This document shows positions 26,907 to 35,866 of a stretch of DNA of 46,342 nucleotides, piece by piece (the first letter of the stretch is position 1; each line of letters starts with the position of its first letter). The position numbers were made by a program, and so were the translations under genes. The stretch spans positions 719,846 to 766,187 of the forward strand of contig NZ_HE610977.1 of the NCBI RefSeq assembly GCF_000285495.1. Direction: 5' to 3'. Below the pieces are notes generated by a model that did no database searches, had not been told where the DNA came from, and worked only from the letters and a program-made list of their open reading frames with translations. The DNA is from Oceanobacillus massiliensis str. N'diop (GTDB taxonomy: Bacteria > Bacillota > Bacilli > Bacillales > Amphibacillaceae).

Positions 26907-27068
26907 TTATAGGACAAGGTATAGACAGCTTACAACTAATGCCCCTATTCCCGAATGTAAAAACCATCTAAAAGTGTTCACATTAATTTTAGATAAACTA
27001 TAAGCTAACACATTAAGTACCAAAATTGTGAAGAACGCCACTATAAAAGTGAGAATGAAACTCATCAT
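26907..27068 (-). CDS. Small two-span membrane protein
   Basis: 53 residues, not in usual gene-length range. Starts with two consecutive ATGs (27068, 27065), preceded by AAGGAG at 10-13 bases. Two hydrophobic stretches (about 3-22 and 35-53) are separated by SKINVNTFRW. I do not recognise a family. It occupies most of the gap between ccdA and the HAD gene. Confidence 0.55.
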   Translation of the reverse strand: MMSFILTFIVAFFTILVLNVLAYSLSKINVNTFRWFLHSGIGALVVSCLYLVL

Positions 27069-27162
27069 TGATATTCAACTCCTTGATTCTCTTTATTAGA
27101 ATCTTGTTTATGTAACCTTTTCCGTTTGTTTCTAACCCCCTTCACAGAAAGTGTTTATAGGC

Positions 27163-27834
27163 CTATAAGGTTCCTACTGAATCATGGCGAATGAGCATAT
27201 TCAACAGCTCATTTACGTTATGAACTATATACGTTGGCTCTGATTGACGGAGTTCTTCAGGACTTCCATACCCATAAGTTACTCCGATAGAGTCAATTCC
27301 CGTGTTTTTCGCTCCGAGAATATCATGCTCCCTATCGCCAATCATCACAAATTCTTCAGGCTTACATTCCTTATATCTGCCCAATATATATTTTATAACA
27401 TCCGTTTTAGACGTGCGTGTGCCATTGAGGTTACTTCCCGCAATTAGTTCAAAATAAGAATCAATCTTAAAATATTGCAGAATTCGTTCGGCAAACACAG
27501 TCGGTTTTGAAGTTGCAATAACCAGTGTATACTGAGTTTGTAATCGTTCAAGCAACAACGTGATCTTCGGATATAGTTCATTCTCAAACATTCCTTTATC
27601 CGTAAATCTTTCCCTATAAAGATCAATAGCGCGTTGCGTTTTTTCTTCATCAAATCCATAGTATCTGGCAAATGATTCCTGGAGTGGCGGCCCAATAAAG
27701 CCTTCGAGCTTAGTTGCATCTGCCTTAAATATGTTCATCTTCTCCAAAGCATACTGAACAGACTTTGTTATCCCCTCTTTCGGATCTGAAATCGTTCCAT
27801 CTAAGTCAAAAAGTAATATTTTATAATTATTCAT
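27163..27834 (-). CDS. HAD-superfamily hydrolase, phosphoglycolate phosphatase-like
   Basis: 223 residues from the ATG at 27834, with AAAAGGAG six bases upstream; the frame is open 12 codons further but that part is the previous gene's coding region. HAD motifs: FDLDGTISDP (nucleophile Asp10, acid Asp12), ATSKP (motif II), and MIGDREHDILGAKNTG (motif III/IV). The cap is alpha-helical (type C1). It resembles PpaX/Gph-type phosphatases. The ATGA overlap with the upstream membrane protein indicates coupled translation. Confidence 0.88.
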   Translation of the reverse strand: MNNYKILLFDLDGTISDPKEGITKSVQYALEKMNIFKADATKLEGFIGPPLQESFARYYGFDEEKTQRAIDLYRERFTDKGMFENELYPKITLLLERLQTQYTLVIATSKPTVFAERILQYFKIDSYFELIAGSNLNGTRTSKTDVIKYILGRYKECKPEEFVMIGDREHDILGAKNTGIDSIGVTYGYGSPEELRQSEPTYIVHNVNELLNMLIRHDSVGTL

Positions 27835-28061
27835 ATTAAACTCCTTTTCATCCAATAGGATAGAACACATAAAAAAACTGGTAGTATGGCTAATAATCTA
27901 TATCCATTTTCGGTTCCGAAAAAGTAGAGAGCAGGCGGGATAAAGGTCATCCCACTCACCAATATTCCCACCCATGACTTCTTCCATATTCCATGTACAA
28001 GCGAAACTCCCGATAGTCCTATCAGCAGCCAAAACAAGAGTCCGAACCAATAAAAGTTCAT
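27831..28061 (-). CDS. Small membrane protein upstream of the HAD gene
   Basis: 76 residues with three hydrophobic spans and a basic end (YWMKRSLI). Its stop overlaps the HAD start by 4 bp (ATGA), so they form a two-gene unit. No known family recognised. Confidence 0.6.
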   Translation of the reverse strand: MNFYWFGLLFWLLIGLSGVSLVHGIWKKSWVGILVSGMTFIPPALYFFGTENGYRLLAILPVFLCVLSYWMKRSLI

Positions 28062-28203
28062 ACTTCCACACCTACATTCCTATTCTTTCTACTATCATTA
28101 TTAATTCGATACTTGTTCCTTGATTCCTGCTTTTCTACGTATATGCAATTAAGGTTTTTGTTATCTTTCCACATCCTATAGTCTCCCTTTTCGGAAAGAT
28201 GAT

Positions 28204-28262
28204 AAAAAAATCGTCCTAATTCGTATTTGCGGATATACCACCGTTAACGAAAAGGACGATTT
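28204..28262 (-). terminator. Terminator after the spore coat genes
   Basis: A 10-bp outer stem (AAATCGTCCT/AGGACGATTT) with an inner TTCGT/ACGAA pair, running into seven Ts on the minus strand. The rest of the 28062-28394 gap shows no gene; a weaker GGTGTC/GACACC pair lies at about 28286-28320. Confidence 0.75.
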
Positions 28263-28394
28263 AAATCTGAAAGTTTTTATTTTGCGGTGTCTTGGCTTAT
28301 CAACCACTGAAAAAGACACCCCGATATTTTCTATTTCCCATTAATTGCCTGGAAGGTTCCTTCCCCTTCCGAAAAAGCTAAGTAAAGATTGTTC

Positions 28395-28649
28395 TTACTG
28401 TCCAGAATTCAACTGTGTTTTCAATTGCTGAACGACCTCTTGTGAAGCAGGTGCTGCCGGCTGTGAATACCCTTTTTGCAGCGCATATTCATACATTGTT
28501 CTTTGGCGCGTTTCATCCTGATTTCTCAATTGTATTAACGTTTGTCTTAACTGAGCATTGTTTGACTGACTAATGTATCCAGCATATCCCGTTAAACTTG
28601 CATTTAACCCCGCTAAATAATCATTTACGATATCCTTATCCTGTAACAT
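28395..28649 (-). CDS. CotF-family spore coat protein (YraG-like)
   Basis: 84 residues. MLQDKDIVNDYLAGLNASL and a glutamine-rich helical body ending in QEVVQQLKTQLNSGQ match the C-terminal part of CotF-type coat proteins such as the small B. subtilis Yra proteins. Likely assembled on the spore coat. It follows a smaller partner gene after 12 bp, so both should be expressed together late in sporulation; I do not see a clear SigK promoter. Confidence 0.75.
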   Translation of the reverse strand: MLQDKDIVNDYLAGLNASLTGYAGYISQSNNAQLRQTLIQLRNQDETRQRTMYEYALQKGYSQPAAPASQEVVQQLKTQLNSGQ

Positions 28650-28661
28650 ATCTTTCCCTCC

Positions 28662-28847
28662 TTATCCTAAAAACGTCATTAATTGTTGCTTAGCCTGTTT
28701 GGCTGCCTGTGCATCCTTTTGCAGCATTGCCTTTAATTCTGGATCGGTACAGCTTTGTGCATAGGTTTCTAATTTAGTCGTAATGGTCCCATGCCCACCG
28801 ATGATATGACGTAAATGCTCCACTTCAAGTTCTGTCAGGTTATTCAC
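28662..28847 (-). CDS. Small spore coat-associated protein (YraE-like)
   Basis: 61 residues starting with GTG; AAAGGAGGG six bases upstream fixes this start. The sequence (LTELEVEHLRHIIGGHGTITTKLETYA) resembles the N-terminal part of CotF-family proteins, so this gene and the next together look like a split CotF, as in the B. subtilis yraD-G set. A GTATGATTTTA box upstream is only a weak SigK/SigE-like -10 match. Confidence 0.72.
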   Translation of the reverse strand: MNNLTELEVEHLRHIIGGHGTITTKLETYAQSCTDPELKAMLQKDAQAAKQAKQQLMTFLG

Positions 28848-28892
28848 ATCTAGCCCTCCTTTATTAAAATCATACTTAATTTACCCACTCGT

Positions 28893-28945
28893 AAAAAAGT
28901 AATACAGACTTCCTCCTTCTTTACGAAGAAACACAGGAAGTCTGT
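28893..28945 (-). terminator. Terminator after the 86-residue membrane protein
   Basis: An 11-bp stem ACAGACTTCCT/AGGAAGTCTGT (28904-28945) with an inner TTTCTT/AAGAAA pair, followed after a few bases by six Ts on the minus strand. Confidence 0.75.
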
Positions 28946-29042
28946 TAGTTGCAGCCGGACTGCAGCTTAAAATAAGTCAAATAGAGAGGATAATTTGATA
29001 TACTTTGTGAAAGTACACATTTCCCCAGCAAAACTTTAATGA

Positions 29043-29303
29043 CTATCTACTAAAAATCGCACCGAAAAAATAGCCAAAGAACATAAAAATAAAAAAACTA
29101 AAAGTCATAAGTGTATTTGAAATAATTCCTACTTTGCTTTTACCTAATACTCCAAATAAAACACCGATTGGGTTAACAAGAAATGTCAGCAGCCAAATGC
29201 TATATCCATATTGAAATAAAAAGTTAGGTAACCATAGAACTGCTCCCAATATAAGACAAATAATGGATAATGTACCCCAACGTCTATTTGATATCTTTTC
29301 CAA
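29043..29303 (-). CDS. Small membrane protein
   Basis: 86 residues with about three membrane spans (11-30, 34-54, 59-83). Composition is that of a real membrane protein, preceded by a GGAGGT ribosome binding site and followed by a terminator. No family recognised. Probably cotranscribed with the next two genes. Confidence 0.6.
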   Translation of the reverse strand: MEKISNRRWGTLSIICLILGAVLWLPNFLFQYGYSIWLLTFLVNPIGVLFGVLGKSKVGIISNTLMTFSFFIFMFFGYFFGAIFSR

Positions 29304-29345
29304 ATTACAATACCTCCAATTAAACTGTAAACATTAGCCGAAGAA

Positions 29346-29543
29346 CTAATTGTCTTTTCTCCTATCATCGAGCTTTCTTGAGCAGTAAAAACATAATAAA
29401 CCAGAAATTAAAGAAATAAGAAAAGGAATGATTGCAAGATAAGGTATAACAATTACCCAGTAAAGTAAATATGTACTTATTGCAAATATAAACCAGCTAA
29501 CAATTAATAAAAAACTCGAGGCAAATTCTTTTATTGCTTGCAA
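29346..29543 (-). CDS. Small membrane protein
   Basis: 65 residues, two membrane spans (about 8-28 and 31-53) and a charged tail RKLDDRRKDN. GGGAGGTGG precedes the start. No family recognised. Similar in size and setting to the following gene at 29043-29303. Confidence 0.55.
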   Translation of the reverse strand: MQAIKEFASSFLLIVSWFIFAISTYLLYWVIVIPYLAIIPFLISLISGLLCFYCSRKLDDRRKDN

Positions 29544-29602
29544 AGTACCACCTCCCTTTGTATCATTGCTACGGTTACTTGTAAAAATTACTAAATATTA
29601 TC

Positions 29603-30106
29603 TTACTTATCAGTTTCTGATTCTAGATCCTTTCCATTACTTATTTCGGCTCCCTCTTTCGTACTGAACCAATTTAACGCCCGTTGCTCAAGTTCCTGGA
29701 CATATGCCCCTTTTGCTTTACTATACTGACTTGTATGGGTATAATGCCGTGCCAATTCTTCCTTCAGATTACTATAATGCTTTCTCAAATAGTCCCTTAC
29801 TATGAGATGACGATCAATTTGAGGATTATCATATTGGTATACATGAAGATGATGCGTACGGCTCTCTCCACCTTTACGAAAGAGCCGTCTTCCAGCTATC
29901 CCCCACTCACCAGCCGCTTCATAGCCAAGTAATTCCATTTCCTCATTATATTCATCTATTTTTTGGATATCTTTCACCAATCCCAACATATCAATAACAG
30001 GTTTTGCCTTCATTTCCGGAACTGAGGTACTTCCGAAATGTTCAAATTTTAGTAGCTCGTTACCAAATGCTGCACTTAATATCTGTACCTCGGTTTCATA
30101 CATCAT
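29603..30106 (-). CDS. GrpB-family nucleotidyltransferase-fold protein, 5' end frameshifted
   Basis: 167 residues remain in the open frame. FEHFGSTSVPEMKAKPVIDMLG and HHLHVYQYDN identify the GrpB (UPF0157) family, which has a nucleotidyltransferase-like fold. The family normally begins about 15 residues earlier with a Y-D-x-x-W motif. That motif (KLRLSAYDEKW) is encoded directly upstream in frame, but the fitting start ATG at 30144-30146 (AGGAGGG six bases before) is out of frame by one base (ATGGAAACTC in place of ATGAAACTC). Translation may start at 30106 with reduced function, or the gene is disabled. Confidence 0.75.
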   Translation of the reverse strand: MMYETEVQILSAAFGNELLKFEHFGSTSVPEMKAKPVIDMLGLVKDIQKIDEYNEEMELLGYEAAGEWGIAGRRLFRKGGESRTHHLHVYQYDNPQIDRHLIVRDYLRKHYSNLKEELARHYTHTSQYSKAKGAYVQELEQRALNWFSTKEGAEISNGKDLESETDK

Positions 30107-30168
30107 TATCCATTTTTCATCATATGCAGATAGTCTGAGTTTCCATTTTCTTCCCTCCTGCTGACTTA

Positions 30169-30963
30169 TTAACGGTAGGTATTCATCATCCAGAGTCCAA
30201 TATCTTTAAAACCGATTCGTTTATAGATAGCACCTGCTGCAGGATTATCATAAAACAGGCAGAGCTCTTTACCTTCTGCCAAAAGCTCAGTGCAGACTCT
30301 CAAGACACACTTGGTTGCATATCCTTTTCCCTTGTATCCCTTCATTGTAGCAACCCCAACAATCATGGCAGATAACGAATTTTCTGCTGTTGTCGAAGCG
30401 GTTGATACCATCTTTCCGTCTTCCATTATAAAAAAAGTGCGGGATGTTCCATTTTGCAATCCTCTGCGTTTTCTTTCCGTTGTAATGGTTGTATCTGAGA
30501 ATTCGGGAATTCCATTCAATAATTCAACGATTGCTTCAGCATCTTCAGGTACAGCTTTCTGTACTTTGGATAACTCTCTGCCATTCGGATTAGATTTTAC
30601 TTCTATACACTTTGCATAATAGAATTGGCGCTTTCTCTTTAATGGCAGTTTAATATATGGCTCTATCTTATCTGTTATCTCTTTTATACCTGACATCATC
30701 TTAAAATGGTTATCGCTGGAGATAATTTCTGCAAATCCTTCTGCATGAAAAGAATCTGTTGCATATGGTATGTAATTTTCCTCATATTTCATTAGGACTG
30801 CAATCAGCTCCCCATCCTCATTAAAATCTCCCCATAGCTTTTGGAAATCCTGTTCATAACCATACGCTTCAATATCACCAATAATAAATAAATTTTCAGC
30901 ACTATTTGTCCGCAATAAATCGAAACATATATCGTGATCCTTTTTTGTCAGCCGTCTTATCAT
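30169..30963 (-). CDS. GNAT acetyltransferase with N-terminal extension
   Basis: 264 residues. The C-terminal half is a GNAT domain with IVGVATMKGYKGKGYATKCV (acetyl-CoA loop) and FYDNPAAGAIYKRIGF. The N-terminal half (LLRTNSAENLFIIGDIEAYG) is the diverged domain seen in two-part Bacillus GNAT proteins. Substrate unknown. It lies downstream of the 906-residue gene, separated by a terminator. Confidence 0.8.
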   Translation of the reverse strand: MIRRLTKKDHDICFDLLRTNSAENLFIIGDIEAYGYEQDFQKLWGDFNEDGELIAVLMKYEENYIPYATDSFHAEGFAEIISSDNHFKMMSGIKEITDKIEPYIKLPLKRKRQFYYAKCIEVKSNPNGRELSKVQKAVPEDAEAIVELLNGIPEFSDTTITTERKRRGLQNGTSRTFFIMEDGKMVSTASTTAENSLSAMIVGVATMKGYKGKGYATKCVLRVCTELLAEGKELCLFYDNPAAGAIYKRIGFKDIGLWMMNTYR

Positions 30964-31054
30964 CTTCTCCGCTCCCTCTATTTTTCTAAAATTAGCATTA
31001 TTCTACAGTAAAAACATTCTTTTGGGAAGAGGCATAGAAGAAATTAGAGCAACA

Positions 31055-31085
31055 CAAAAAAGAGGAAGTCTATTTAACTTCCTCT
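31055..31085 (-). terminator. Terminator of the 906-residue TPR gene
   Basis: AGAGGAAGT/ACTTCCTCT stem with a 7-nt loop, followed by six Ts on the minus strand, a few bases past the stop. Confidence 0.88.
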
Positions 31086-31090
31086 CATGC

Positions 31091-33811
31091 TTAATGATAT
31101 TCATGTACCACCTTGTTGTCAGATGTTTCCATTCTTTCATATTGCAAAAGCTTAAGCCGGAACAAGGTAAGTGGGTCACGGTATTGTTCTGGGTTTTCTC
31201 TCATAGTGTTTAGGCTATGTTTGTTTTCTTTCACTTCCTGTTGGGTTTCCTCAACGATTCGATTTAATACTTCAAATGGATTCGCGAAAAACATGTGAAC
31301 ATCTCGGTCCAGTGCGTGCTCAAATAGCTCAAATTGCTGCATGAACCTATCTGTAATCGATTGTGCGGTGCCGCTGTAATCCTTATTTTCGATAAACTGC
31401 CTATATTTATTAATGAGTACCCCTTTATTTTGGGAAAATGCGCCAAGCAGCCTCTCCGCACTCTTCATTAATAATTGGGAAGGGTTGGAACGGGTCAGAA
31501 TAGCTGATTTTTCCAATTGAATACTTCCACGGGTCATTCTGTCTGTGTCCCTGATCCAATCATCCAGGACTTGAAAGTCGCAGGAAAGGGAGAGCTTTTC
31601 TTCTCCATACAAATGATTGAAGCTATCGCGTATATCGTCCAAGTATTCTTGAGCGTCCTTTAATTCCTGATTACTTTCCACAATCCAATTTTCCATTGCT
31701 TTATGGTAGCTGGTTTGAGCTGTTTCTTCCAAATAAGAATTGATTTTCTGATTCATAGCGTCATTCAGTTTCTTATTAATGTTATCAAAATCAGATTCTT
31801 CATCAATCAAATCCGCACAATTCCGAATTAATTCCGGAATCTTGGCCAACAAATCCTCTCTCATTACTGCTTTTATTTCTCTGTATGAACTTTTTAGTGC
31901 ATTTATTTTCTCATCTTCCATATCCCGCAGCTGGTGGACCGCGCCGGTTAACTTCGTGACCATCTCTTCATTCCATTTTATATTCTCAGCAAGCTGATTT
32001 TCCATCTTCACCCTTTTACCTGCAAGATATTCAATGGATTCTTTAACATAATATAGTACTTTTCCGGCACGTTCTTCCTCTAATCTGCTTTCCATCGTTA
32101 GCGAATGGAGAAATGTGGATATCTCATCTCTTGCAATACCAGATGATATAGATAGAATCTTGGCATTAGGAAAATAATGATGGATTCTTTTAGTTGTGTC
32201 TTCAAGCAATTCACTTTCTGCTTTATTGTTTCTATTTAATAAGAAATGAACAGGCACCATTGGGTTCTTCTCACTGATTGTAACAGCCATATCCAGCTCC
32301 TGGCCCGTTAGAGGTGACGCTGCATCCAGTACAAATAACAGTCTATCGGCCATAGGCAGGGATGGGAATGTATCAACCCGTGTCGTGCTTTGACTAGTAA
32401 TCCTAGGCGAAACAATCAAAGCAAGTTTATTTTGTTCCAGGAACGAAGAAGGTATTTTGCAGCTAATTAGTGTTTGTTGTTTTTTTGCCATTTCCTTCAT
32501 TTCACCAGTGCCGGAAATCGTAATCGTTTCTTCTTCATTAATGGCATGGTATTCTGCTTCATTCCTGTTTTTAATGAACATTGCTGCTGAAGTGGATGCA
32601 TCCAGTAAATCATCTTGAAGGAGATTATTCACGATGTCCAAATGCCAGCCTTTGCCTGTCCCGGCTACAAGTAAATGGCTATGTCTAAAGTCGATTAGCT
32701 CGTTGAATGTCCATTCAAAACGTTTATCAAGAAATACGCCCTTGTCCAGAGCCCAATTTTTGACGGTTTGAAATAGACGGAGTCCGTCGTCCAAAACATC
32801 CAGATGAGCAGAGGACTGGCCTATTTCAGTTTTGGCTAAATCAGTCATCGATACCTCCAAGTCATCCGGAAATAAATCGGACCACGCCAGAAGAGCCGAA
32901 GCAGATATCAGTTTATCTGAACCGGAAGAAATTTTCATCCAATTGCTTAGGTAATTTGGAATGATTGGTGACAATTCGCTTATAAGATAATTCCCATCGA
33001 TCAATGTATTGTATGTTTCATGATAAATTTCCGTAAGCTGATTCCAGCCATAATAATGTGCCGGCTCTTTATCCAGCAGCAGCTGATTGATTTCCTGCAG
33101 CCAAGGGAAGAACAAATCCGTTTGTCTGTAGCTTTCCCACTGTGCTGCAGACAGGCTTTCAAAGCTTGCAAGATCAATGTCATATAATGTTTCCAACACT
33201 TCCCGGAAATAGCTCGGTTTAATCCCGGCGTTCCGTCCTTCCCTGACATATGTCTCCAGAACAGAAAACCATGATATGGAATGTGTCCGAATGGCTTCAT
33301 TGCAGGCAAGCTCAATAGCGTTACGATAGTCTTCTCGTTCTTCAAAGAAAGAACGCGCCATATCAGTCACTTCCGGATAATCTGGATTCAGCTCGACTGC
33401 ATCCTTGATGGATCCTGCTGCCAGTTCAAGCTTACCAAGCCTAACATATAATGAAAAAAGCTGTAGAAGTACTTCCGACTTTAATACGCTAGAATCGGTT
33501 TCAATTGCCTTATAATAATCCTCTGCGATTGCGAGCAGGTCCAATTCAAAATGTGCATCGGCAATATTCTTCTGTGCCCATGGAGCCAGTTCATTTGAAA
33601 TATTTTCCCATTTGAATATTGCTGCTTCATAGTCTTTATATTGAAAATATACTTCTCCCTGAGCGAAGCGAATTGCCGATAAATCAGTCACTTCATTCTG
33701 TTGCTCAACCATATACATTTCACCCAGCGCTTCAATCGGATGAACGTTTTCCTTGCTTTCCATGAATGTAATATAGTACGATTTATTGATGAGTTTCTTC
33801 TCTAATGTCAT
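31091..33811 (-). CDS. TPR protein with degenerate dynamin-like GTPase domain
   Basis: 906 residues. Residues about 40-200 are TPR-like helical repeats (AIRFAQGEVYFQYKDYEAAI, ALELNPDYPEV-type turns). From about 375 the pattern follows a dynamin G domain: LLVAGTGKGWHLDIVNNLLQ lines up with the G1 loop, DTFPSLPMADRLLFVLDA with G3 and following strand, and HFLLNRNNKAES with G4. The G1 Gly-Lys-Ser is replaced by Trp389-His390-Leu, so nucleotide binding is doubtful. Residues about 600-880 are long charged helices, as in dynamin stalks. No membrane span. GGAGG precedes the ATG. A MITE lies 26 bp upstream. Function unknown; the dynamin reading is inference. Confidence 0.75.
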   Translation of the reverse strand: MTLEKKLINKSYYITFMESKENVHPIEALGEMYMVEQQNEVTDLSAIRFAQGEVYFQYKDYEAAIFKWENISNELAPWAQKNIADAHFELDLLAIAEDYYKAIETDSSVLKSEVLLQLFSLYVRLGKLELAAGSIKDAVELNPDYPEVTDMARSFFEEREDYRNAIELACNEAIRTHSISWFSVLETYVREGRNAGIKPSYFREVLETLYDIDLASFESLSAAQWESYRQTDLFFPWLQEINQLLLDKEPAHYYGWNQLTEIYHETYNTLIDGNYLISELSPIIPNYLSNWMKISSGSDKLISASALLAWSDLFPDDLEVSMTDLAKTEIGQSSAHLDVLDDGLRLFQTVKNWALDKGVFLDKRFEWTFNELIDFRHSHLLVAGTGKGWHLDIVNNLLQDDLLDASTSAAMFIKNRNEAEYHAINEEETITISGTGEMKEMAKKQQTLISCKIPSSFLEQNKLALIVSPRITSQSTTRVDTFPSLPMADRLLFVLDAASPLTGQELDMAVTISEKNPMVPVHFLLNRNNKAESELLEDTTKRIHHYFPNAKILSISSGIARDEISTFLHSLTMESRLEEERAGKVLYYVKESIEYLAGKRVKMENQLAENIKWNEEMVTKLTGAVHQLRDMEDEKINALKSSYREIKAVMREDLLAKIPELIRNCADLIDEESDFDNINKKLNDAMNQKINSYLEETAQTSYHKAMENWIVESNQELKDAQEYLDDIRDSFNHLYGEEKLSLSCDFQVLDDWIRDTDRMTRGSIQLEKSAILTRSNPSQLLMKSAERLLGAFSQNKGVLINKYRQFIENKDYSGTAQSITDRFMQQFELFEHALDRDVHMFFANPFEVLNRIVEETQQEVKENKHSLNTMRENPEQYRDPLTLFRLKLLQYERMETSDNKVVHEYH

Positions 33812-33837
33812 TTGGAACCTCCGCTGTCTTATTTAAA

Positions 33838-34087
33838 GCTTGTTTTCTAAAGATTGTTGTTTTTTGGCAAATAAACTACGAACTGCGACGAAATTTGATA
33901 ATAAGCTTCATCCACGCTGCAGTTACGCTGCGCTGGTAACTAGTATTATGCTTTTCAACTTCATATTGCTTGAGTTAATCTCACTAAATATTCATTTCAA
34001 AATGAGTGAATTCCCGAACGAAGGTTTTCAGTTACTGTTTTTCCCTCAACTGAAAATAAAAAAACAACAATGCTTTCGAAAAGCGCC
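33838..34087. mobile_element. MITE-like element, copy 2 (250 bp, internally shortened)
   Basis: Inverted ends GCTTGTTTTCTAAAGATTGT and (complement) GGCGCTTTTCGAAAGCATTG match those of copy 3. Flanks TATTTAAA (33830-33837) and TATTTTAA (34088-34095) are an 8-bp target duplication with one mismatch. The palindromic modules of the longer copies are absent. It fills the gap between the TPR gene and the BCCT gene. Confidence 0.75.
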
Positions 34088-34248
34088 TATTTTAAAATTA
34101 TTATACATTAAAGAATGTATTCTTTGTTTCATTTTTATATGTGTGCAATATGAAAAGCATTCTTGCCCTATTTCGATACGGTATAGACTCATTCGTTTGA
34201 GAAATACTAACATCAATATTTCGTTAACAGCAAGAAAGGTTGGAGAAT

Positions 34249-35751
34249 ATGAAAAAAGTTACATCTGTATTTTGGATCACATTGGCAATAACACTCTCCA
34301 TTTCTATATGGGGCGTCTTATCTCCCGAAAGTTTTGAAAGTATCTCCAGTGGAATGATGAGTTACATTTCCATTCACTTTGGCTGGTATTATTTATTAGT
34401 CGTTACACTATTCGTTGTCGTTTGCTTATATTTGATCTTCAGCCCTTATGGGAAGATTCGACTTGGAAGACATGATGATAAGCCTGAATTTAGTTATCCT
34501 TCTTGGTTTGCCATGCTTTTCAGTGCTGGTATGGGAATCGGCCTTGTATTTTACGGAGTTGCTTCGCCGGTTTCGCATTACATAAAGACACCAGCAATGG
34601 CTGAAGCGGGTACAACGGAGGCTCTGGAAGATGCCTTGCGCTTGACCTTCTTTCATTATGGCATCCATGCTTGGGCCATTTATGCCATTATCGCCTTAAT
34701 CATAGCTTATTTCACATTTCGTCACGGTAAAAGAGGCCTAGTCAGTGCTACACTCGAGCCTCTATTCGGAAATAGAATGAACGGACCTTGGGGAAAGACC
34801 GTTGATATACTGGCTGTCTTTGCCACCATTGTAGGAGTTGCGACCACGCTTGGCTTTGGCGCAGCACAAATTAATGGAGGTTTGTCCTTCCTGCTCGGAA
34901 TCGAGAGCACATTTAGAACTCAACTGATCATTATCTTGATTGTGACGGTCTTATTTATGGCTTCTGCCTACTCTGGCTTGAGTAAAGGAATCAAATATTT
35001 AAGTAATATCAACATGGCCTTAGCTGCCTTGTTATTCTTAGCTACATTATTCTTAGGCCCTACCCAATACATTCTGAACTCATTAACCCATTCGGTAGGA
35101 ACATATATCCAGAGTCTGCCTGTAGAAAGCCTCCGTATGGCACCAAATGATCCAGAGGAACGGCAATGGGTCATGGATTGGACTGTTTTCTTCTGGGCAT
35201 GGTGGATTGCCTGGGCACCATTCGTTGGTATCTTTATTGCCCGGATATCAAGAGGCCGAACTATTAGGGAATTTATTTCCGGCGTATTGATTGTGCCGTC
35301 TGTAGTTGGTTTCCTATGGTTCTCCGCATTCGGTATATCGGGAATCAATGCTCAGAAAAATGGAGTGGATATCGCTGGCCTTCCTGACGAACAGGCATTA
35401 TTTGGATTGTTTGATTCCTTCCCGTTCAGCATTGTTCTATCCATTCTCGCTCTGGCTCTTATCGGTACCTTTTTTATTACATCAGCCGATTCAGCGACCT
35501 TCGTTTTAGGAATGCAGACGACAAACGGTTCCTTATCACCAGCAACCTCTGTAAAGTTTGTATGGGGATTTTTCCAGTCGGCAATCGCTGCTGTACTGCT
35601 CTATACCGGTGGACTGCAGGCATTGCAGAATGCACTTATCGTTGCCGCCCTGCCATTTTCCTTGATTATGGTTTTCATGGTCATTTCCTTTTATAAGGCA
35701 TTGCGGAAAGATAGGATTAGAGAAGAGAAAAACCCGAGTAAACATCATTAA
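34249..35751 (+). CDS. BCCT-family transporter (glycine betaine/choline type)
   Basis: 500 residues from the ATG at 34249 with GGAG close before it (a TTG three codons upstream is possible). Twelve membrane spans and the BCCT signature around residue 310, DWTVFFWAWWIAWAPFVG, followed by RISRGRTIREFI; SAGMGIGLVFYGVASP is also typical. Imports betaine, choline or a similar zwitterion with sodium or protons, an osmoprotection role that suits a halotolerant host. Closest in style to OpuD. A terminator follows. Confidence 0.9.
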   Translation: MKKVTSVFWITLAITLSISIWGVLSPESFESISSGMMSYISIHFGWYYLLVVTLFVVVCLYLIFSPYGKIRLGRHDDKPEFSYPSWFAMLFSAGMGIGLVFYGVASPVSHYIKTPAMAEAGTTEALEDALRLTFFHYGIHAWAIYAIIALIIAYFTFRHGKRGLVSATLEPLFGNRMNGPWGKTVDILAVFATIVGVATTLGFGAAQINGGLSFLLGIESTFRTQLIIILIVTVLFMASAYSGLSKGIKYLSNINMALAALLFLATLFLGPTQYILNSLTHSVGTYIQSLPVESLRMAPNDPEERQWVMDWTVFFWAWWIAWAPFVGIFIARISRGRTIREFISGVLIVPSVVGFLWFSAFGISGINAQKNGVDIAGLPDEQALFGLFDSFPFSIVLSILALALIGTFFITSADSATFVLGMQTTNGSLSPATSVKFVWGFFQSAIAAVLLYTGGLQALQNALIVAALPFSLIMVFMVISFYKALRKDRIREEKNPSKHH

Positions 35752-35802
35752 TGAAAGCAGAAATGCTATATTAGGTTTATGAAGATAGCTGAAGAAAAAA
35801 AC

Positions 35803-35855
35803 AACGAGGCTGTCCCAAGTCGGTTAAAGACTAATGGGGACAGCCTCGTTTTATT
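35803..35855. terminator. Bidirectional terminator between BCCT and amidase genes
   Basis: AACGAGGCTGTCCC with its complement as a 14-bp stem (35803-35850), TTTATT on the plus side and TTGTTTTTTT on the minus side. It serves both converging genes. Confidence 0.88.
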
Positions 35856-35866
35856 CTTGCCAAAAT

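Noticed and set aside
33840-34337. 165-codon frame overlapping the BCCT start
   Set aside because: Most of it is MITE sequence, and it overlaps the true BCCT gene in another frame.
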